DNA of 64,000 bases from an uncultured Colwellia sp. (GTDB lineage: Bacteria > Pseudomonadota > Gammaproteobacteria > Enterobacterales > Alteromonadaceae): positions 62,001-126,000 of the forward strand of contig CAJXQI010000013.1 in assembly GCA_913058395.1 (NCBI GenBank), read 5' to 3'. Both the position numbers and the translations under genes were made by a program. The notes under the pieces were generated by a model. The model was not told where the DNA came from, ran no database searches, and saw only the letters and a program-made list of their open reading frames with translations. Below, piece after piece: positions 1 through 9,087 of this stretch (positions within the stretch are counted from its first letter, which is position 1; each line of letters starts with the position of its first letter).

Positions 1-741
1 TTAGAGAATATGCGAACACGATTACATGCACTTGAATTACAAAAATCTAGTTTTATAAGGCATATATCACATGAACTTAAAACCCCACTAGCAGCCATTC
101 GCGAAGGCACTGAATTACTTTATGATCATAGTGTTGGTGAACTTAACGCTGAGCAGCAAGAAATTTCTCATATCATTAAAAATAGTGTTTTTCGCCTACA
201 AAAGCATATTGAAGACTTACTCGATTTCAATATTGTGCTCGATTCTACCAGCTTACAAGATTCAGAAAAAATGCTAATTGATGACACTGTGAGCCAAGTA
301 TTATCAGAACGGAAATTAGATTTAAAACGTAAGAAAATTCAATTAGACCTACAACTAAACAACATTTATTTGATCAGTAACCGTAAGCAAGTCGCCGTAA
401 TCATCGATAACTTGCTGTCTAATGCAATAAAGTACTCTCCCGATGAAGGAGTGATTGTCCTTTCAACATTACTCGAAAAAGGCCAACTACTATTAACGGT
501 GAGTGATCAAGGCGTAGGCATTAGCGATGAAAACCAGAGTAAAATATTTGATGCTTTTTTCCAAGGACCACCGCCAACAGAAAGCCTAGTAAAAGGCAGT
601 GGCTTAGGCTTAACTATCGTAAAAGAGCTGATTCTCAGACTCAATGGGCATATAGCGCTAATCAGTAATCAAAAGCAGCAAACAGGCACTAAAATTAGTA
701 TTACCCTACCACGTGCTTTTAAACAAAAGGAGCAGGATTAA
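1..741 (+). CDS. glrK: Sensor histidine kinase, GlrK/QseE-like (5' end outside window)
   Basis: The reading frame is open from the first base, so the sensor part lies upstream of the window. Visible parts are a HisKA dimerisation helix with the phospho-accepting His in SHELKTPLAA (bases about 70-72), then a HATPase_c domain with an N box (DNLLSNAIKYSP), G1 (DQGVGIS) and G2 (GSGLGLTIVKEL). It should phosphorylate the sigma-54 response regulator at 1377. The assignment to GlrK/QseE rests on the order kinase, small lipoprotein, NtrC-type regulator, which is the glrK-qseG-glrR arrangement known from enterobacteria. The stop overlaps the start of the next gene, so the two are translationally coupled. 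The kinase call is certain; the GlrK name is probable. Confidence 0.85.
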   Translation, partial: LENMRTRLHALELQKSSFIRHISHELKTPLAAIREGTELLYDHSVGELNAEQQEISHIIKNSVFRLQKHIEDLLDFNIVLDSTSLQDSEKMLIDDTVSQVLSERKLDLKRKKIQLDLQLNNIYLISNRKQVAVIIDNLLSNAIKYSPDEGVIVLSTLLEKGQLLLTVSDQGVGISDENQSKIFDAFFQGPPPTESLVKGSGLGLTIVKELILRLNGHIALISNQKQQTGTKISITLPRAFKQKEQD

Positions 742-1304
742 TGTTTACTAATCAATACTTTTCTATACCCGTTTTACTCTTTAGTAGCACGTTACTGCTT
801 TCTGGTTGCCAACTCGTTGCCACACCAGAGTCGAAAAACTCCAGTATTAGTTACGGTGAATACTACCTAGCCTTGCAGCAACTGAATGAGTTGGAGCTCG
901 TAGAAGAAGTTGAAAAATTACAAAGTAAAATAGCAATAATACCTAATCAATTATCCATAAATGATTACGATAGCCAAATTAAATTATTACTACTTTATAG
1001 CTTACCAGAATCACCTATTTACAATAGTTTCAGCGCTAAAGCTTTACTCAATCAAATGACAAACGAAGGAAATAGTGCAGCTTTTGCTAATATCACCCCA
1101 AATGAGCAAGCACTTATTAGCTTATTGCGCGACCAATTAAATCAACGGCTGCTCATGCATAACCGACTACTAGTTAAGCAACAAGAACAACAAAAAACAG
1201 CATTGAAGAAGCAGCAGTTATTAGTAGAACAGATAACCTTACTTCAGCAAACCATTGCGCAGTTGAAAGAAATAGATCAAACGATAGATAAACGAGAACA
1301 ATAG
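741..1304 (+). CDS. QseG-like outer-membrane lipoprotein
   Basis: A 187-residue lipoprotein. The N terminus has a hydrophobic stretch and a lipobox (LLSGC at about residues 19-23), and the C-terminal third (residues 140-185) is Gln/Lys-rich coiled coil. The start overlaps the kinase stop by one base. In enterobacteria QseG (YfhG) lies in the same place between GlrK and GlrR and is reported to interact with the kinase. Sequence similarity to QseG cannot be tested here, so the call rests on position, size and lipobox. The role as a modulator of the upstream kinase is inference. Confidence 0.65.
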   Translation: MFTNQYFSIPVLLFSSTLLLSGCQLVATPESKNSSISYGEYYLALQQLNELELVEEVEKLQSKIAIIPNQLSINDYDSQIKLLLLYSLPESPIYNSFSAKALLNQMTNEGNSAAFANITPNEQALISLLRDQLNQRLLMHNRLLVKQQEQQKTALKKQQLLVEQITLLQQTIAQLKEIDQTIDKREQ

Positions 1305-1376
1305 TTAGTTTGTTATTAGCAATGAATAGCAATATTACCCAGACAAAATTTAACCTTTAGATGTAGAGATAACTTA

Positions 1377-2750
1377 ATGAATACCCCTAGCACTGCAACA
1401 GATAACAACATCAATAAAATACTCATCGTGGATGATGATCCTAGTTTATTGCGTTTACTTGGTATTCGTCTTTCTGCAGCTGGCTACCACGTTGAATCAG
1501 CAAAAAATGCCAAAATAGCACTCGGTCGGTTAGAGAGTTTCCATCCCCACTTAGTGATCAGCGATTTAAAGATGGAAGGAATGGATGGTATGGCACTATT
1601 TGAGCAAATTCGAGAGAGACATCCACACATTCCTGTGATCATTATGACCGCACATGGCACAATACCTGATGCAATTAATGCCACCAAACAAGGTGTGTTT
1701 AGCTTTTTAACTAAGCCTTTTGAAAGCCAAGAGTTACTGGAAATTGTTCAACAAGCGATTCGGTTGCAACCCGCCGAACTCAACCATAGCCAAGCTGATA
1801 ATAGATGGCGCGATAAAATCATCAGCCGTAGCACTGTTATGGAATCATTACTGCAACAAAGCAAACAAGTGGCGAAAAGTGACTTTAGTTTATTAATTCA
1901 TAGCCAAAGCGGCACAGGTAAAGAACTATTAGCAAAAGCAATTCATTTAGCTAGCCCGCGACATGACCAAAAGTTTACTGCCATTAACTGCGCAGCTATT
2001 CCTGAACAACTGCTGGAATCTGAATTATTCGGACACAGTAAGGGCGCTTTTACTGGCGCTGAAAAAAATCATATAGGACTATTTCAGGCGACAGATGGTG
2101 GTACCTTATTTTTAGATGAAATTGGTGATATGCCAATGAGTTTTCAAGTAAAGTTATTACGTGCATTACAAGAACGGGAAGTGCGCCCTGTTGGTAGTAC
2201 GCAATCAATTAAAGTTGATGTTCGTATAATCTCTGCAACGCATAAAAACTTACAACAGGCAATTATCGACAAAACCTTCCGTGAAGATTTATATTATCGA
2301 CTCAATGTCGTTGAATTAATATTGCCCCCCTTATCAGAGCGCAGGGAAGATATTCCTTTGCTAGCACAACACTTCTTAACCCGTTCAACCGAGCAATCTC
2401 ACATTAATATTTCAGGATTTTCACAAGAAGCAATGGAAATTTTAATTAGTGCCGCGTGGCCGGGAAATATAAGACAATTGCAAAATGTTGTTGAGCAAAG
2501 TGTTGCACTATCAACCGAGCCTTTGATCAGTGAAATGCTAGTCAAAAATGCTTTACGTGATAAAACGACGATTTTGCCTTCTTTTGTACAAGCCAGAGAT
2601 AAGTTTGAACGAGATTACTTAGCAAAGTTACTAAAGATAACCGCAGGCAATGTTTCTCAAGCAGCAAAAATTGCGCAACGAAATAGAACTGAATTTTACA
2701 AATTACTTAATCGGCATCACTTAAGTGCAGAAGCATTCAGAACAGAATAA
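1377..2750 (+). CDS. glrR: Sigma-54-dependent response regulator, GlrR/QseF-like
   Basis: A 457-residue NtrC-type regulator with three domains: a receiver with phospho-acceptor Asp63 (ISDLKM), an AAA+ domain with Walker A SGTGKELLA near residue 176 and the sigma-54 contact loop GAFTGA near 222, and a Fis-type helix-turn-helix at about 420-450. The intact GAFTGA means it can activate RpoN promoters. The partner kinase and lipoprotein lie just upstream, 72 bases before its start, probably in one transcript. In E. coli GlrR drives the small RNA glmY and rpoE; no target can be named from this window. Confidence 0.85.
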   Translation: MNTPSTATDNNINKILIVDDDPSLLRLLGIRLSAAGYHVESAKNAKIALGRLESFHPHLVISDLKMEGMDGMALFEQIRERHPHIPVIIMTAHGTIPDAINATKQGVFSFLTKPFESQELLEIVQQAIRLQPAELNHSQADNRWRDKIISRSTVMESLLQQSKQVAKSDFSLLIHSQSGTGKELLAKAIHLASPRHDQKFTAINCAAIPEQLLESELFGHSKGAFTGAEKNHIGLFQATDGGTLFLDEIGDMPMSFQVKLLRALQEREVRPVGSTQSIKVDVRIISATHKNLQQAIIDKTFREDLYYRLNVVELILPPLSERREDIPLLAQHFLTRSTEQSHINISGFSQEAMEILISAAWPGNIRQLQNVVEQSVALSTEPLISEMLVKNALRDKTTILPSFVQARDKFERDYLAKLLKITAGNVSQAAKIAQRNRTEFYKLLNRHHLSAEAFRTE

Positions 2751-2780
2751 ATGCGCTTTTACTGCGTATGAGGTAAGTTT

Positions 2781-2810
2781 CGGCTTAGCTAAATAGGAAG
2801 AGCTAAGCCG
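2781..2810. terminator. Perfect 10-bp stem-loop between convergent genes
   Basis: CGGCTTAGCT pairs perfectly with AGCTAAGCCG around a 10-base loop, between the glrR-like gene and the FKBP gene, which converge. Neither side carries a clear T tract, so a bidirectional terminator is likely but not canonical. Confidence 0.5.
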
Positions 2811-2832
2811 GAAGTCATGGCAATTCAAATGA

Positions 2833-3306
2833 TTAATTAATTGCTAATAATTCAACATCAAAAATAAGTAACGAACCTGGTGGAATCTTCCCTGCAGCGT
2901 TATTGCCGTAGCCAAGCTCAGCCGGAATAAATAATCGTGTTTTTTCACCAACAACCATCAATTGTAAACCTTCAGTCCAACCTTTAATCACTTGATTTAA
3001 GCCAAAGCTTATTGGTTCGTTTCTCTCGACAGAACTATCAAACACAGTGCCGTCAAGCAATGTGCCGTGATAATGCACTTTAACTTTAGATTTTGCTGTC
3101 GGGTGACTATCGCCTTCACCAGCTGTTAATACCAAAAACTGCAAGCCAGACGCTGTTTCAACAACCCCTTCAACTTGTTTATTACTTTGTAAAAACTCAG
3201 CCGCTTTTGCTGCATTTATTTTAGCTGCTTCACGGTTAGCATTATTACGCACAAAAAAGCTCACAATCAAACCTAGCACAATGAGCAAAATAATATATTT
3301 AGTCAC
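2833..3306 (-). CDS. FKBP-type peptidyl-prolyl cis-trans isomerase, membrane-anchored
   Basis: A 157-residue protein with an N-terminal hydrophobic helix (residues about 4-20) with no clear cleavage site, a short charged linker, and an FKBP domain at about 55-157 with the family pattern VHYHGTLLDGTVFDSS and the C-terminal PPGSLLIFDVELL. It should catalyse prolyl isomerisation in the periplasm while tethered to the inner membrane. The start is GTG, chosen because GGAG lies 7 bases upstream. Genes on both sides are unrelated, so it is probably monocistronic. Confidence 0.85.
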   Translation of the reverse strand: MTKYIILLIVLGLIVSFFVRNNANREAAKINAAKAAEFLQSNKQVEGVVETASGLQFLVLTAGEGDSHPTAKSKVKVHYHGTLLDGTVFDSSVERNEPISFGLNQVIKGWTEGLQLMVVGEKTRLFIPAELGYGNNAAGKIPPGSLLIFDVELLAIN

Positions 3307-3452
3307 GCTTTCTCCACCTTCTTCAAAAAATATTGACTAGGCAAAGTGCCTAATTACGGGCTGAATCATAACGACCTTTGTCAAATATGCCAATAATATT
3401 TACACGATAGTTAATCAGTAAAATTTTTCCAAAAATCACAGTGATTTTGAAA

Positions 3453-4157
3453 CTAAATATAACTTATTTCATCAGCGGTTAATGCTCGGCTTGCGCCTAA
3501 TGGCAATTGGGGATCTAACGATAAGTTACCAATGGTGTGTCGATGCAATGCAACAACAGGGTTGCGAAAGCGGCCAAACATACGTTTTATTTGATGGTAG
3601 CGCCCTTCAAATAACTCCACTTCAGCTTGATAGTTAGAAAGTATAGTTAGCTTTGCCGGCTGAGTGGTGAGGTCTTCATATTCAAAATACATACCGCTAG
3701 CAAAAGCTTCAACATAGTCTGCTGTTAGTTTGTTTTTTAAAGTAACAAGGTAGCGTTTACTGACCTTACTTTCAGGTAGCGTTAAACGCTCAGACCAGCG
3801 ACTATCATTTGTCAGTAGCATTAAACCAGAAGTATTAAGATCAAGACGGCCAACGATATGCAATTGCTCTTTATAGGGAAAATCGAGCAAGTCGATAACT
3901 GTTTTGTGGATAACGTCTTGCGTAGCACTGACCACACCTACAGGTTTATATAGCATTATATAATGGGCAGAGTTAGCTTGTATTACTTGCCCATCTAAGG
4001 TGATATGACTGAAAGTATCTATTACTTCGTCAATATCATGAGCAAGCTTGCCATTTACTAAAACGCGATCTTGCGCCAACATAAGCCGTACATTTCGACG
4101 GCTAATTTGGCAATGTTGCGCAAGAAATCGATCTAAACGCGCTTTATTGAGCGACAT
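3453..4157 (-). CDS. rsuA: 16S rRNA pseudouridine(516) synthase RsuA
   Basis: A 234-residue protein with an N-terminal S4 RNA-binding domain (residues 5-60) and a pseudouridine synthase domain. The catalytic Asp lies in GRLDLNTSGLMLLTND, and the C-terminal YHQIKRMFGRFRNPVVALHR block is of the RsuA type (E. coli RsuA is 231 residues). RsuA makes pseudouridine 516 in 16S rRNA during small-subunit assembly. RluE or RluF are alternatives, but the length and the NDSRWSERLT segment fit RsuA better. No obvious ribosome binding site precedes the ATG. Confidence 0.8.
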   Translation of the reverse strand: MSLNKARLDRFLAQHCQISRRNVRLMLAQDRVLVNGKLAHDIDEVIDTFSHITLDGQVIQANSAHYIMLYKPVGVVSATQDVIHKTVIDLLDFPYKEQLHIVGRLDLNTSGLMLLTNDSRWSERLTLPESKVSKRYLVTLKNKLTADYVEAFASGMYFEYEDLTTQPAKLTILSNYQAEVELFEGRYHQIKRMFGRFRNPVVALHRHTIGNLSLDPQLPLGASRALTADEISYI

Positions 4158-4194
4158 TAATTTTTACTAATCAATAGATGAAAACTGATAGCAA

Positions 4195-5088
4195 TTACAC
4201 AGCCTCTTTAATAAGGTGAACATCGCGTTGAGGGAATGGAATTTTGATGTTCGCACGATCTAACGCTAGATAAATTTCTTTATATGCCGTGTATTTGGCA
4301 CTATATAAATTCTCTGTCGGTGTCCATAAACGTACGGCAATATTAATCGCACTATCAGCAAAAGCATCAATACCAATTAATGGTTTGCGAACTTCACTAA
4401 CAATATCAAGCTTGCCAATAACGTCTTCAAGCATTGCAACCACTTCTAATGGGTTCTCACTGTAATCAATACCAACACTTAGTTCCAATAATGAGTCATG
4501 CTTAGAGTTATGTAATACCTCACCAACTATGTGCTTATTAGGAATGGTTATTTCAACATTGTCTTCGTCTGATAGTATTGTGTAAGCCAGTAGAACTTCT
4601 TTTACAAGTCCAGTAACCCCTTGTACCGTAATGGTATCGCCAACAACAAACGGGCGAATAATGATAATGTTAAAACCTGCAGCATAGTTTGCTAACAAGC
4701 CTTGTAAAGCTAAACCAGCACCTAAAGAAATGGCACCAATTGCCGCAATAAATGGTGTAACGCTGATACCTAACTTGCCTAACGCGATAATAGTTATCAT
4801 CACCACAATTAGCATTTTACTGGTATTGGCTAGGAAGCGACTTAACGTAACATCAAGCTTATGACGTTCACATAATCGTAAAACTAAGCCCGCAATTTTA
4901 CCGGCAAAAATATAACCAATAATAAAAATGATGAAGGCACCAACTAGCTGAAAACTATAATTGGTAAAAAACTCCACAATCACATTATAAAAATGACTGA
5001 CTTGATCAAGCTCTTCTTTTAGTAGCTTGGTAGGGTCAAGCGTTTTTGCCGCCTGCTCCGTTGAGTTTTCCGGTATTGATTCAGCCAT
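4195..5088 (-). CDS. mscS: Small-conductance mechanosensitive channel, MscS family
   Basis: A 297-residue protein close to E. coli MscS (286). There are three membrane helices: about residues 45-65, 90-110, and the pore-lining Gly/Ala-rich helix at about 115-145 (GAISLGAGLALQGLLANYAAGF). A cytoplasmic beta domain follows (GDTITVQGVTGLVKEV) and then an alpha/beta C-terminal domain. It releases osmolytes during hypo-osmotic shock. It lies 37 bases from rsuA on the same strand but is functionally unrelated. Confidence 0.88.
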   Translation of the reverse strand: MAESIPENSTEQAAKTLDPTKLLKEELDQVSHFYNVIVEFFTNYSFQLVGAFIIFIIGYIFAGKIAGLVLRLCERHKLDVTLSRFLANTSKMLIVVMITIIALGKLGISVTPFIAAIGAISLGAGLALQGLLANYAAGFNIIIIRPFVVGDTITVQGVTGLVKEVLLAYTILSDEDNVEITIPNKHIVGEVLHNSKHDSLLELSVGIDYSENPLEVVAMLEDVIGKLDIVSEVRKPLIGIDAFADSAINIAVRLWTPTENLYSAKYTAYKEIYLALDRANIKIPFPQRDVHLIKEAV

Positions 5089-5262
5089 TAGTAAATTCCA
5101 TATCTGTGCTTTAATTATTTTATCTATATTACGACAAATTGCAGGTAGATTTACAATAATATTAACGGCTAGTAGCTAATAATTTTACAGTTATTGTCAA
5201 ATTACATGACTATAAACCAGCAAATAGACATCCTTGTCCTATTTGGTGAGGAAACACCTGCT

Positions 5263-5700
5263 TTAGCGTTTTGCCAACGAAATGTCAGACAACTGGTAAC
5301 TAATGGTGTGATGTAATTCATTATCAATATAAACTTCCATTTGATAATCGCCGGGTAAATCATCAAAGTCAGTGCGCATGAAAATTGCCCCACGCTTTCT
5401 AATGACCATGGTTTTACCCATCACTTTTTGCAATTCACCATTTTTATTCTGTACTGGCACAACGTGAACCGAATTTAAATTAAACTGTTCGTCGCCTGCA
5501 CTGGTGACCACCAAACCATAAAGTGTGGTTTCAACCCCATTAACAATAGGAATTTGCGTGGTTTTTTCAAATGCTACAGGCTCGCCAACATCATTATGTC
5601 GAATTACACCAAAATCAAAAACAAACTGACTATTAGGTGTTGCACTAGTAATACTAGAAAATAAAACAAGGCTCAATATAATTGCAGTAAATAGTTTCAT
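5263..5700 (-). CDS. Small exported protein of unknown function
   Basis: A 145-residue protein with a typical Sec signal peptide (hydrophobic residues 3-18, likely cleavage after TSA). The mature part is beta-rich with no motif recognised. Its ATG overlaps the stop of the PEP-CTERM gene (ATGA), with AAGGAG upstream, so the two are co-translated. A role with the partner protein at or outside the cell surface is inference. The family was not recognised. Confidence 0.7.
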   Translation of the reverse strand: MKLFTAIILSLVLFSSITSATPNSQFVFDFGVIRHNDVGEPVAFEKTTQIPIVNGVETTLYGLVVTSAGDEQFNLNSVHVVPVQNKNGELQKVMGKTMVIRKRGAIFMRTDFDDLPGDYQMEVYIDNELHHTISYQLSDISLAKR

Positions 5701-6482
5701 GATTTTTTCTCCTTAATGGTACGCTTTCTAAAGCACATAAATGCAGCTGGAATAGCAAACAAACCTAAAGTACCAGGCTCAGGAACCGAAACAGCATTAA
5801 CAGGTCTGCTACCTTCAATTTCCGCAACAATTTTATTTTCTATCGCAAGTTGGAAATCATCAAAGTTCCCGGGGGCTAACAAAAATGGACTTTCCCCGGC
5901 AATTACCTCATCTAGATATTGATCTACTACATTCTGGTTAGTGGTGATAACAATGCCATTTATCGTGTCAACGCCTGCATTTAGTGCATTACTCGTTGCT
6001 ACACTAGGAGTCACGCCCTTGTTGTTAGTGCCGTCACCAGAAATATCAATAATTTGCTCAAAACCTTCAAAGCCATTATTTTCAAATAGTGGATAAGCGT
6101 ACTCAACAGCTTCACCTATGGCGGTCCAGCCAGAAAAAGGTCGGGCAATTGCACCAATACTAGCCGCTAAGGTGTCTGCACTATTGCTACTATCAACTAA
6201 CGTCCAATCAATCATCACGCTTTGCTCATCAGGCCCCGACCACATAATTAATTGCACGGCAATTTGTCCTTCACTACCATTAATAATGGCGTTTTGGACA
6301 TTATCACTCTCAAAAGCCGCTTGATAACCTAGTAGTTGTAAGTCATATTCGGAGCTATCAATACTGCCCGATATATCAAGTAACAACTGCAATTCAATGT
6401 CTACTTGCGTGACACTATATGCAGCACTACTCGTGCTTAGCAACAAAGCAGCTAAAGCTACCTTAAAGGAATTTATTCGCAT
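5697..6482 (-). CDS. DUF1194 (von Willebrand A-like) protein with PEP-CTERM sorting signal
   Basis: About 261 residues from the ATG at 6482, chosen because GAGGAG lies just upstream and the signal peptide begins there. The order is signal peptide (about 1-24), a VWA-like domain with an MIDAS-type start DISGSIDSSE and later SGDGTNN, and a C-terminal PEP-CTERM tail (VPEPGTLGLFAIP, hydrophobic segment, then basic residues). PEP-CTERM tails are processed by exosortase and are typical of bacteria that make exopolysaccharide. No exosortase gene is in the window. The DUF1194 assignment is from pattern recognition. Confidence 0.8.
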   Translation of the reverse strand: MRINSFKVALAALLLSTSSAAYSVTQVDIELQLLLDISGSIDSSEYDLQLLGYQAAFESDNVQNAIINGSEGQIAVQLIMWSGPDEQSVMIDWTLVDSSNSADTLAASIGAIARPFSGWTAIGEAVEYAYPLFENNGFEGFEQIIDISGDGTNNKGVTPSVATSNALNAGVDTINGIVITTNQNVVDQYLDEVIAGESPFLLAPGNFDDFQLAIENKIVAEIEGSRPVNAVSVPEPGTLGLFAIPAAFMCFRKRTIKEKKS

Positions 6483-6757
6483 AGATTTCTCCTCATAATA
6501 CTTGAATCTTGCTCGTCGAATTATTCTCACTCAAGGTTATTGCAGTTTTCCTGCCTATTTTTTTTATCTTTAATATCAAGCAGTTAAAAAAACCTTAATT
6601 AATCATTCGCAAACTGCAGTTAAATCTATTGCAATTTGCAAAGCAGTTTCAATTGAGTAGTCACCAATAAAAATTAAGCAACTGATTTTAAATGATTTTA
6701 TAAATGGCAAAGCAATTGCAAAGGCTCTAGGGTCTATTAAATTGCGAGGAAAAGAAT

Positions 6758-7588
6758 ATGAGTGCTAACTATAGAAGAGAGAGACACAGTAGTCGTTCCA
6801 CTTCATTTGCAAGCTCTTTAATTAAAGCGGCGTTGTTAATTGTATTTACTATTATTTTAGGCGGTATGGCTGCAATACAATGGAAGAAAGCATCTTCACT
6901 AAGTGAAAGCTTGAATAATAAGAATATTTTATTAACACAAGCTGAAGATGAATTATCAATATTGCGTACCTTAAACCCATATCATGTTGGAAGTAACGAG
7001 GTATTAGCTCAAGCGGTGAGTAAAGCAGATCTGTTTCCAGGTTGGATCACCCGAGTATACCCATTACCTGCAAGCGTAGAGCAAGCAGCGTTTAGCAATG
7101 ATGTTGGTTCATTCGTAATGAATGAAACTCGGTTTTCACTGTCTAGTCATAAAAGCTACGGCATTGCTCAGCCAAGTAAAAGCATGTATCGCCTGAATGG
7201 TTTGTTTCCGAACCGTACAAAAGGACGCTTACAAGTTGGTGTTGAATTCTACGTTAAAAACCAAGAAAATAATTCAGAGTCAGATTCAATGTCGAAAATC
7301 AGCTCATGTTATGCCCGTATTGACATGAATAACAAGCGCGTTATCGACAAAAAAATTCATTTGATGACGCGATTTGAATCCGAGCAAGTATTGACAGGTT
7401 CGTTGGAATTAAATAAAGGCTTATTTCCGATTAGTGCGATGCTTTATTGTGATAGAAAATCTGATTTTAATGGTAGTGATATTGAGGTTTCTATTTCATT
7501 TAGAACACCTCAACAATATAACTTAACTACAAGTCGCTATGATATTTTTCATATTTATAGCCCGAAAAATATTATCGCGCAGTTGTAA
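6758..7588 (+). CDS. Inner-membrane-anchored protein of unknown function
   Basis: A 276-residue protein: a basic Ser/Arg-rich N terminus, one membrane helix (about residues 22-44), a short coiled coil (48-70) and a soluble, probably periplasmic domain of about 200 residues with two Cys (SSCYARI and MLYCDRK) that could form a disulfide. GCGAGGAAAAG precedes the ATG. It stands alone, converging with the kinase gene 17 bases downstream. The family was not recognised. Confidence 0.7.
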   Translation: MSANYRRERHSSRSTSFASSLIKAALLIVFTIILGGMAAIQWKKASSLSESLNNKNILLTQAEDELSILRTLNPYHVGSNEVLAQAVSKADLFPGWITRVYPLPASVEQAAFSNDVGSFVMNETRFSLSSHKSYGIAQPSKSMYRLNGLFPNRTKGRLQVGVEFYVKNQENNSESDSMSKISSCYARIDMNNKRVIDKKIHLMTRFESEQVLTGSLELNKGLFPISAMLYCDRKSDFNGSDIEVSISFRTPQQYNLTTSRYDIFHIYSPKNIIAQL

Positions 7589-7605
7589 AACGTGGTTCTT
7601 TTGCC

Positions 7606-9087
7606 TCAAGAATAGACAATAGGAAATGTAAGCGTAAACGTGCAACCTTGGTTAGGTTCAGAGTTTACGCTTATTTTCGCATTATGCTTTTCAACAATAG
7701 CGTACGAAACTGATAAGCCTAAGCCGGTACCTTCACTTACATCCTTTGTGGTATAGAAAGGTTCAAATAAATGTCGAATTACAGCTGCATCCATTCCACA
7801 GCCAGTATCATGAACTTTTACTTCGATAAAATTATCAACTAAATTACTTTCAATTCTTAGCTCACCACTTTCGTTCATCGCTTGAGCAGCATTAACAAAT
7901 AGGTTAACAAACACTTGCTGCAATTGCCCATAATTGCCTTGAATTTCAGGTAAGTTTAACGATAGTTCTTGAACTATTTCATGGTCATACTTAAGTTTAT
8001 TCCAAACAATTTTTAGTGCACTTTCAATAACATCATTTATTGCTACCGATGAAAATTCATCTTGTTCTTTTCTTGAAAAGGTTTTCAAACTTGCAACAAT
8101 TTCAGTGACACGATCAACGCCAGTAATACAAGAGCTAAGCAGTTCACCAATATCCTCACGGGCGAATGATAATTCTCGCGCATTACTAAATTTTTCAACT
8201 AATTGCTGAGGCATTTGTGATAATGCCTGCTCATAAATATCGATATAGTCTTTTAAAACGTCTAAATTACTGGTGATATAGCCAATGGGATTATTAATTT
8301 CATGAGCGACCCCTGCTGCCAATTGCCCTAGTGAACTCATTTTTTCACTATGAACCAATTGCTGTTGAGTCGCTTTAAGTTCGGTTACCGTATTACGTAA
8401 ATCACGAATATTATAAGCAAGCTCAACTTTAGTCATACGTCGCTTTATAGCTGAGCCAAATTGGTTTGCGGCAATATCTAAAGTGTGTTTAAAGTCGTCG
8501 CTATAACAAAAATGACTAATATCGAGTAAAATTAAACGTAGCTCTGTTTCCGTTACTTTTACCAGAAGGTATAGCAACATGTCATTGCGAAATAGCGTTG
8601 AATATACCTTACGACAAGCTACTTCTTGATGCTCAACACGGTGCCACCGTGACTCCATTTTAGTTAACATCGGACTAATTATTTGTTCATAGTCTGCTTG
8701 CCAAGGCATTGTCTGCCATGGGTTATTAGGTGATGCTAGTGACCAAATAGAGTTATTACCATCATGATTAATTCGCATAACAACCACAGGGCAGGCATCT
8801 ACTAACTTCGCAACATTGCTAGCAAAGTGATAGAAAGATTCATCAATATTTTTATCAAGCAGCAACTCTTGAGTTAAGCCTGCCAAAAACTGCAGCTGAA
8901 CTTGTCGGTTCGTTGCTTTTTCATAAGAATCAAAAAACTCTTTATTGTCATAAAGCGCAACGGCTGCTTTTTCATCTAGTTTGGCTTCTAGTTTTTTTTT
9001 AGCATTGCGTTCACGTATCAACGCTTTTTCTAGCAGTGCGACTTTTTCTTCCAACACTACATTTAAATCTCGACACGAATCAGGCAA
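7606..9087 (-). CDS. hnoK: Soluble histidine kinase of an H-NOX pathway (HnoK-like)
   Basis: A 493-residue kinase with no membrane helix: an N-terminal coiled coil (10-45), a sensor-like region of about 170 residues that may be GAF-like, a second coiled coil (220-250), HisKA with His262 (VAHEINNPIGY), and HATPase_c with the N box (FVNLFVNAAQAM), DTGCGMD and GTGLGLS. The frame opens after a stop and the first start is TTG at 9087 with AAGGAG 7 bases upstream, overlapping the H-NOX gene by 25 bases, so translation is coupled. In Shewanella and Vibrio, H-NOX bound to NO inhibits such a kinase; the same control is inferred here. Confidence 0.85.
   Translation of the reverse strand: MPDSCRDLNVVLEEKVALLEKALIRERNAKKKLEAKLDEKAAVALYDNKEFFDSYEKATNRQVQLQFLAGLTQELLLDKNIDESFYHFASNVAKLVDACPVVVMRINHDGNNSIWSLASPNNPWQTMPWQADYEQIISPMLTKMESRWHRVEHQEVACRKVYSTLFRNDMLLYLLVKVTETELRLILLDISHFCYSDDFKHTLDIAANQFGSAIKRRMTKVELAYNIRDLRNTVTELKATQQQLVHSEKMSSLGQLAAGVAHEINNPIGYITSNLDVLKDYIDIYEQALSQMPQQLVEKFSNARELSFAREDIGELLSSCITGVDRVTEIVASLKTFSRKEQDEFSSVAINDVIESALKIVWNKLKYDHEIVQELSLNLPEIQGNYGQLQQVFVNLFVNAAQAMNESGELRIESNLVDNFIEVKVHDTGCGMDAAVIRHLFEPFYTTKDVSEGTGLGLSVSYAIVEKHNAKISVNSEPNQGCTFTLTFPIVYS

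Noticed and set aside
2781-2810. A canonical intrinsic terminator
   Set aside because: The stem is perfect but neither strand has a T tract, so it is listed only as a probable stem-loop.
5202-5393. A 63-codon minus-strand gene
   Set aside because: It overlaps the small exported protein gene in another frame and has no support.
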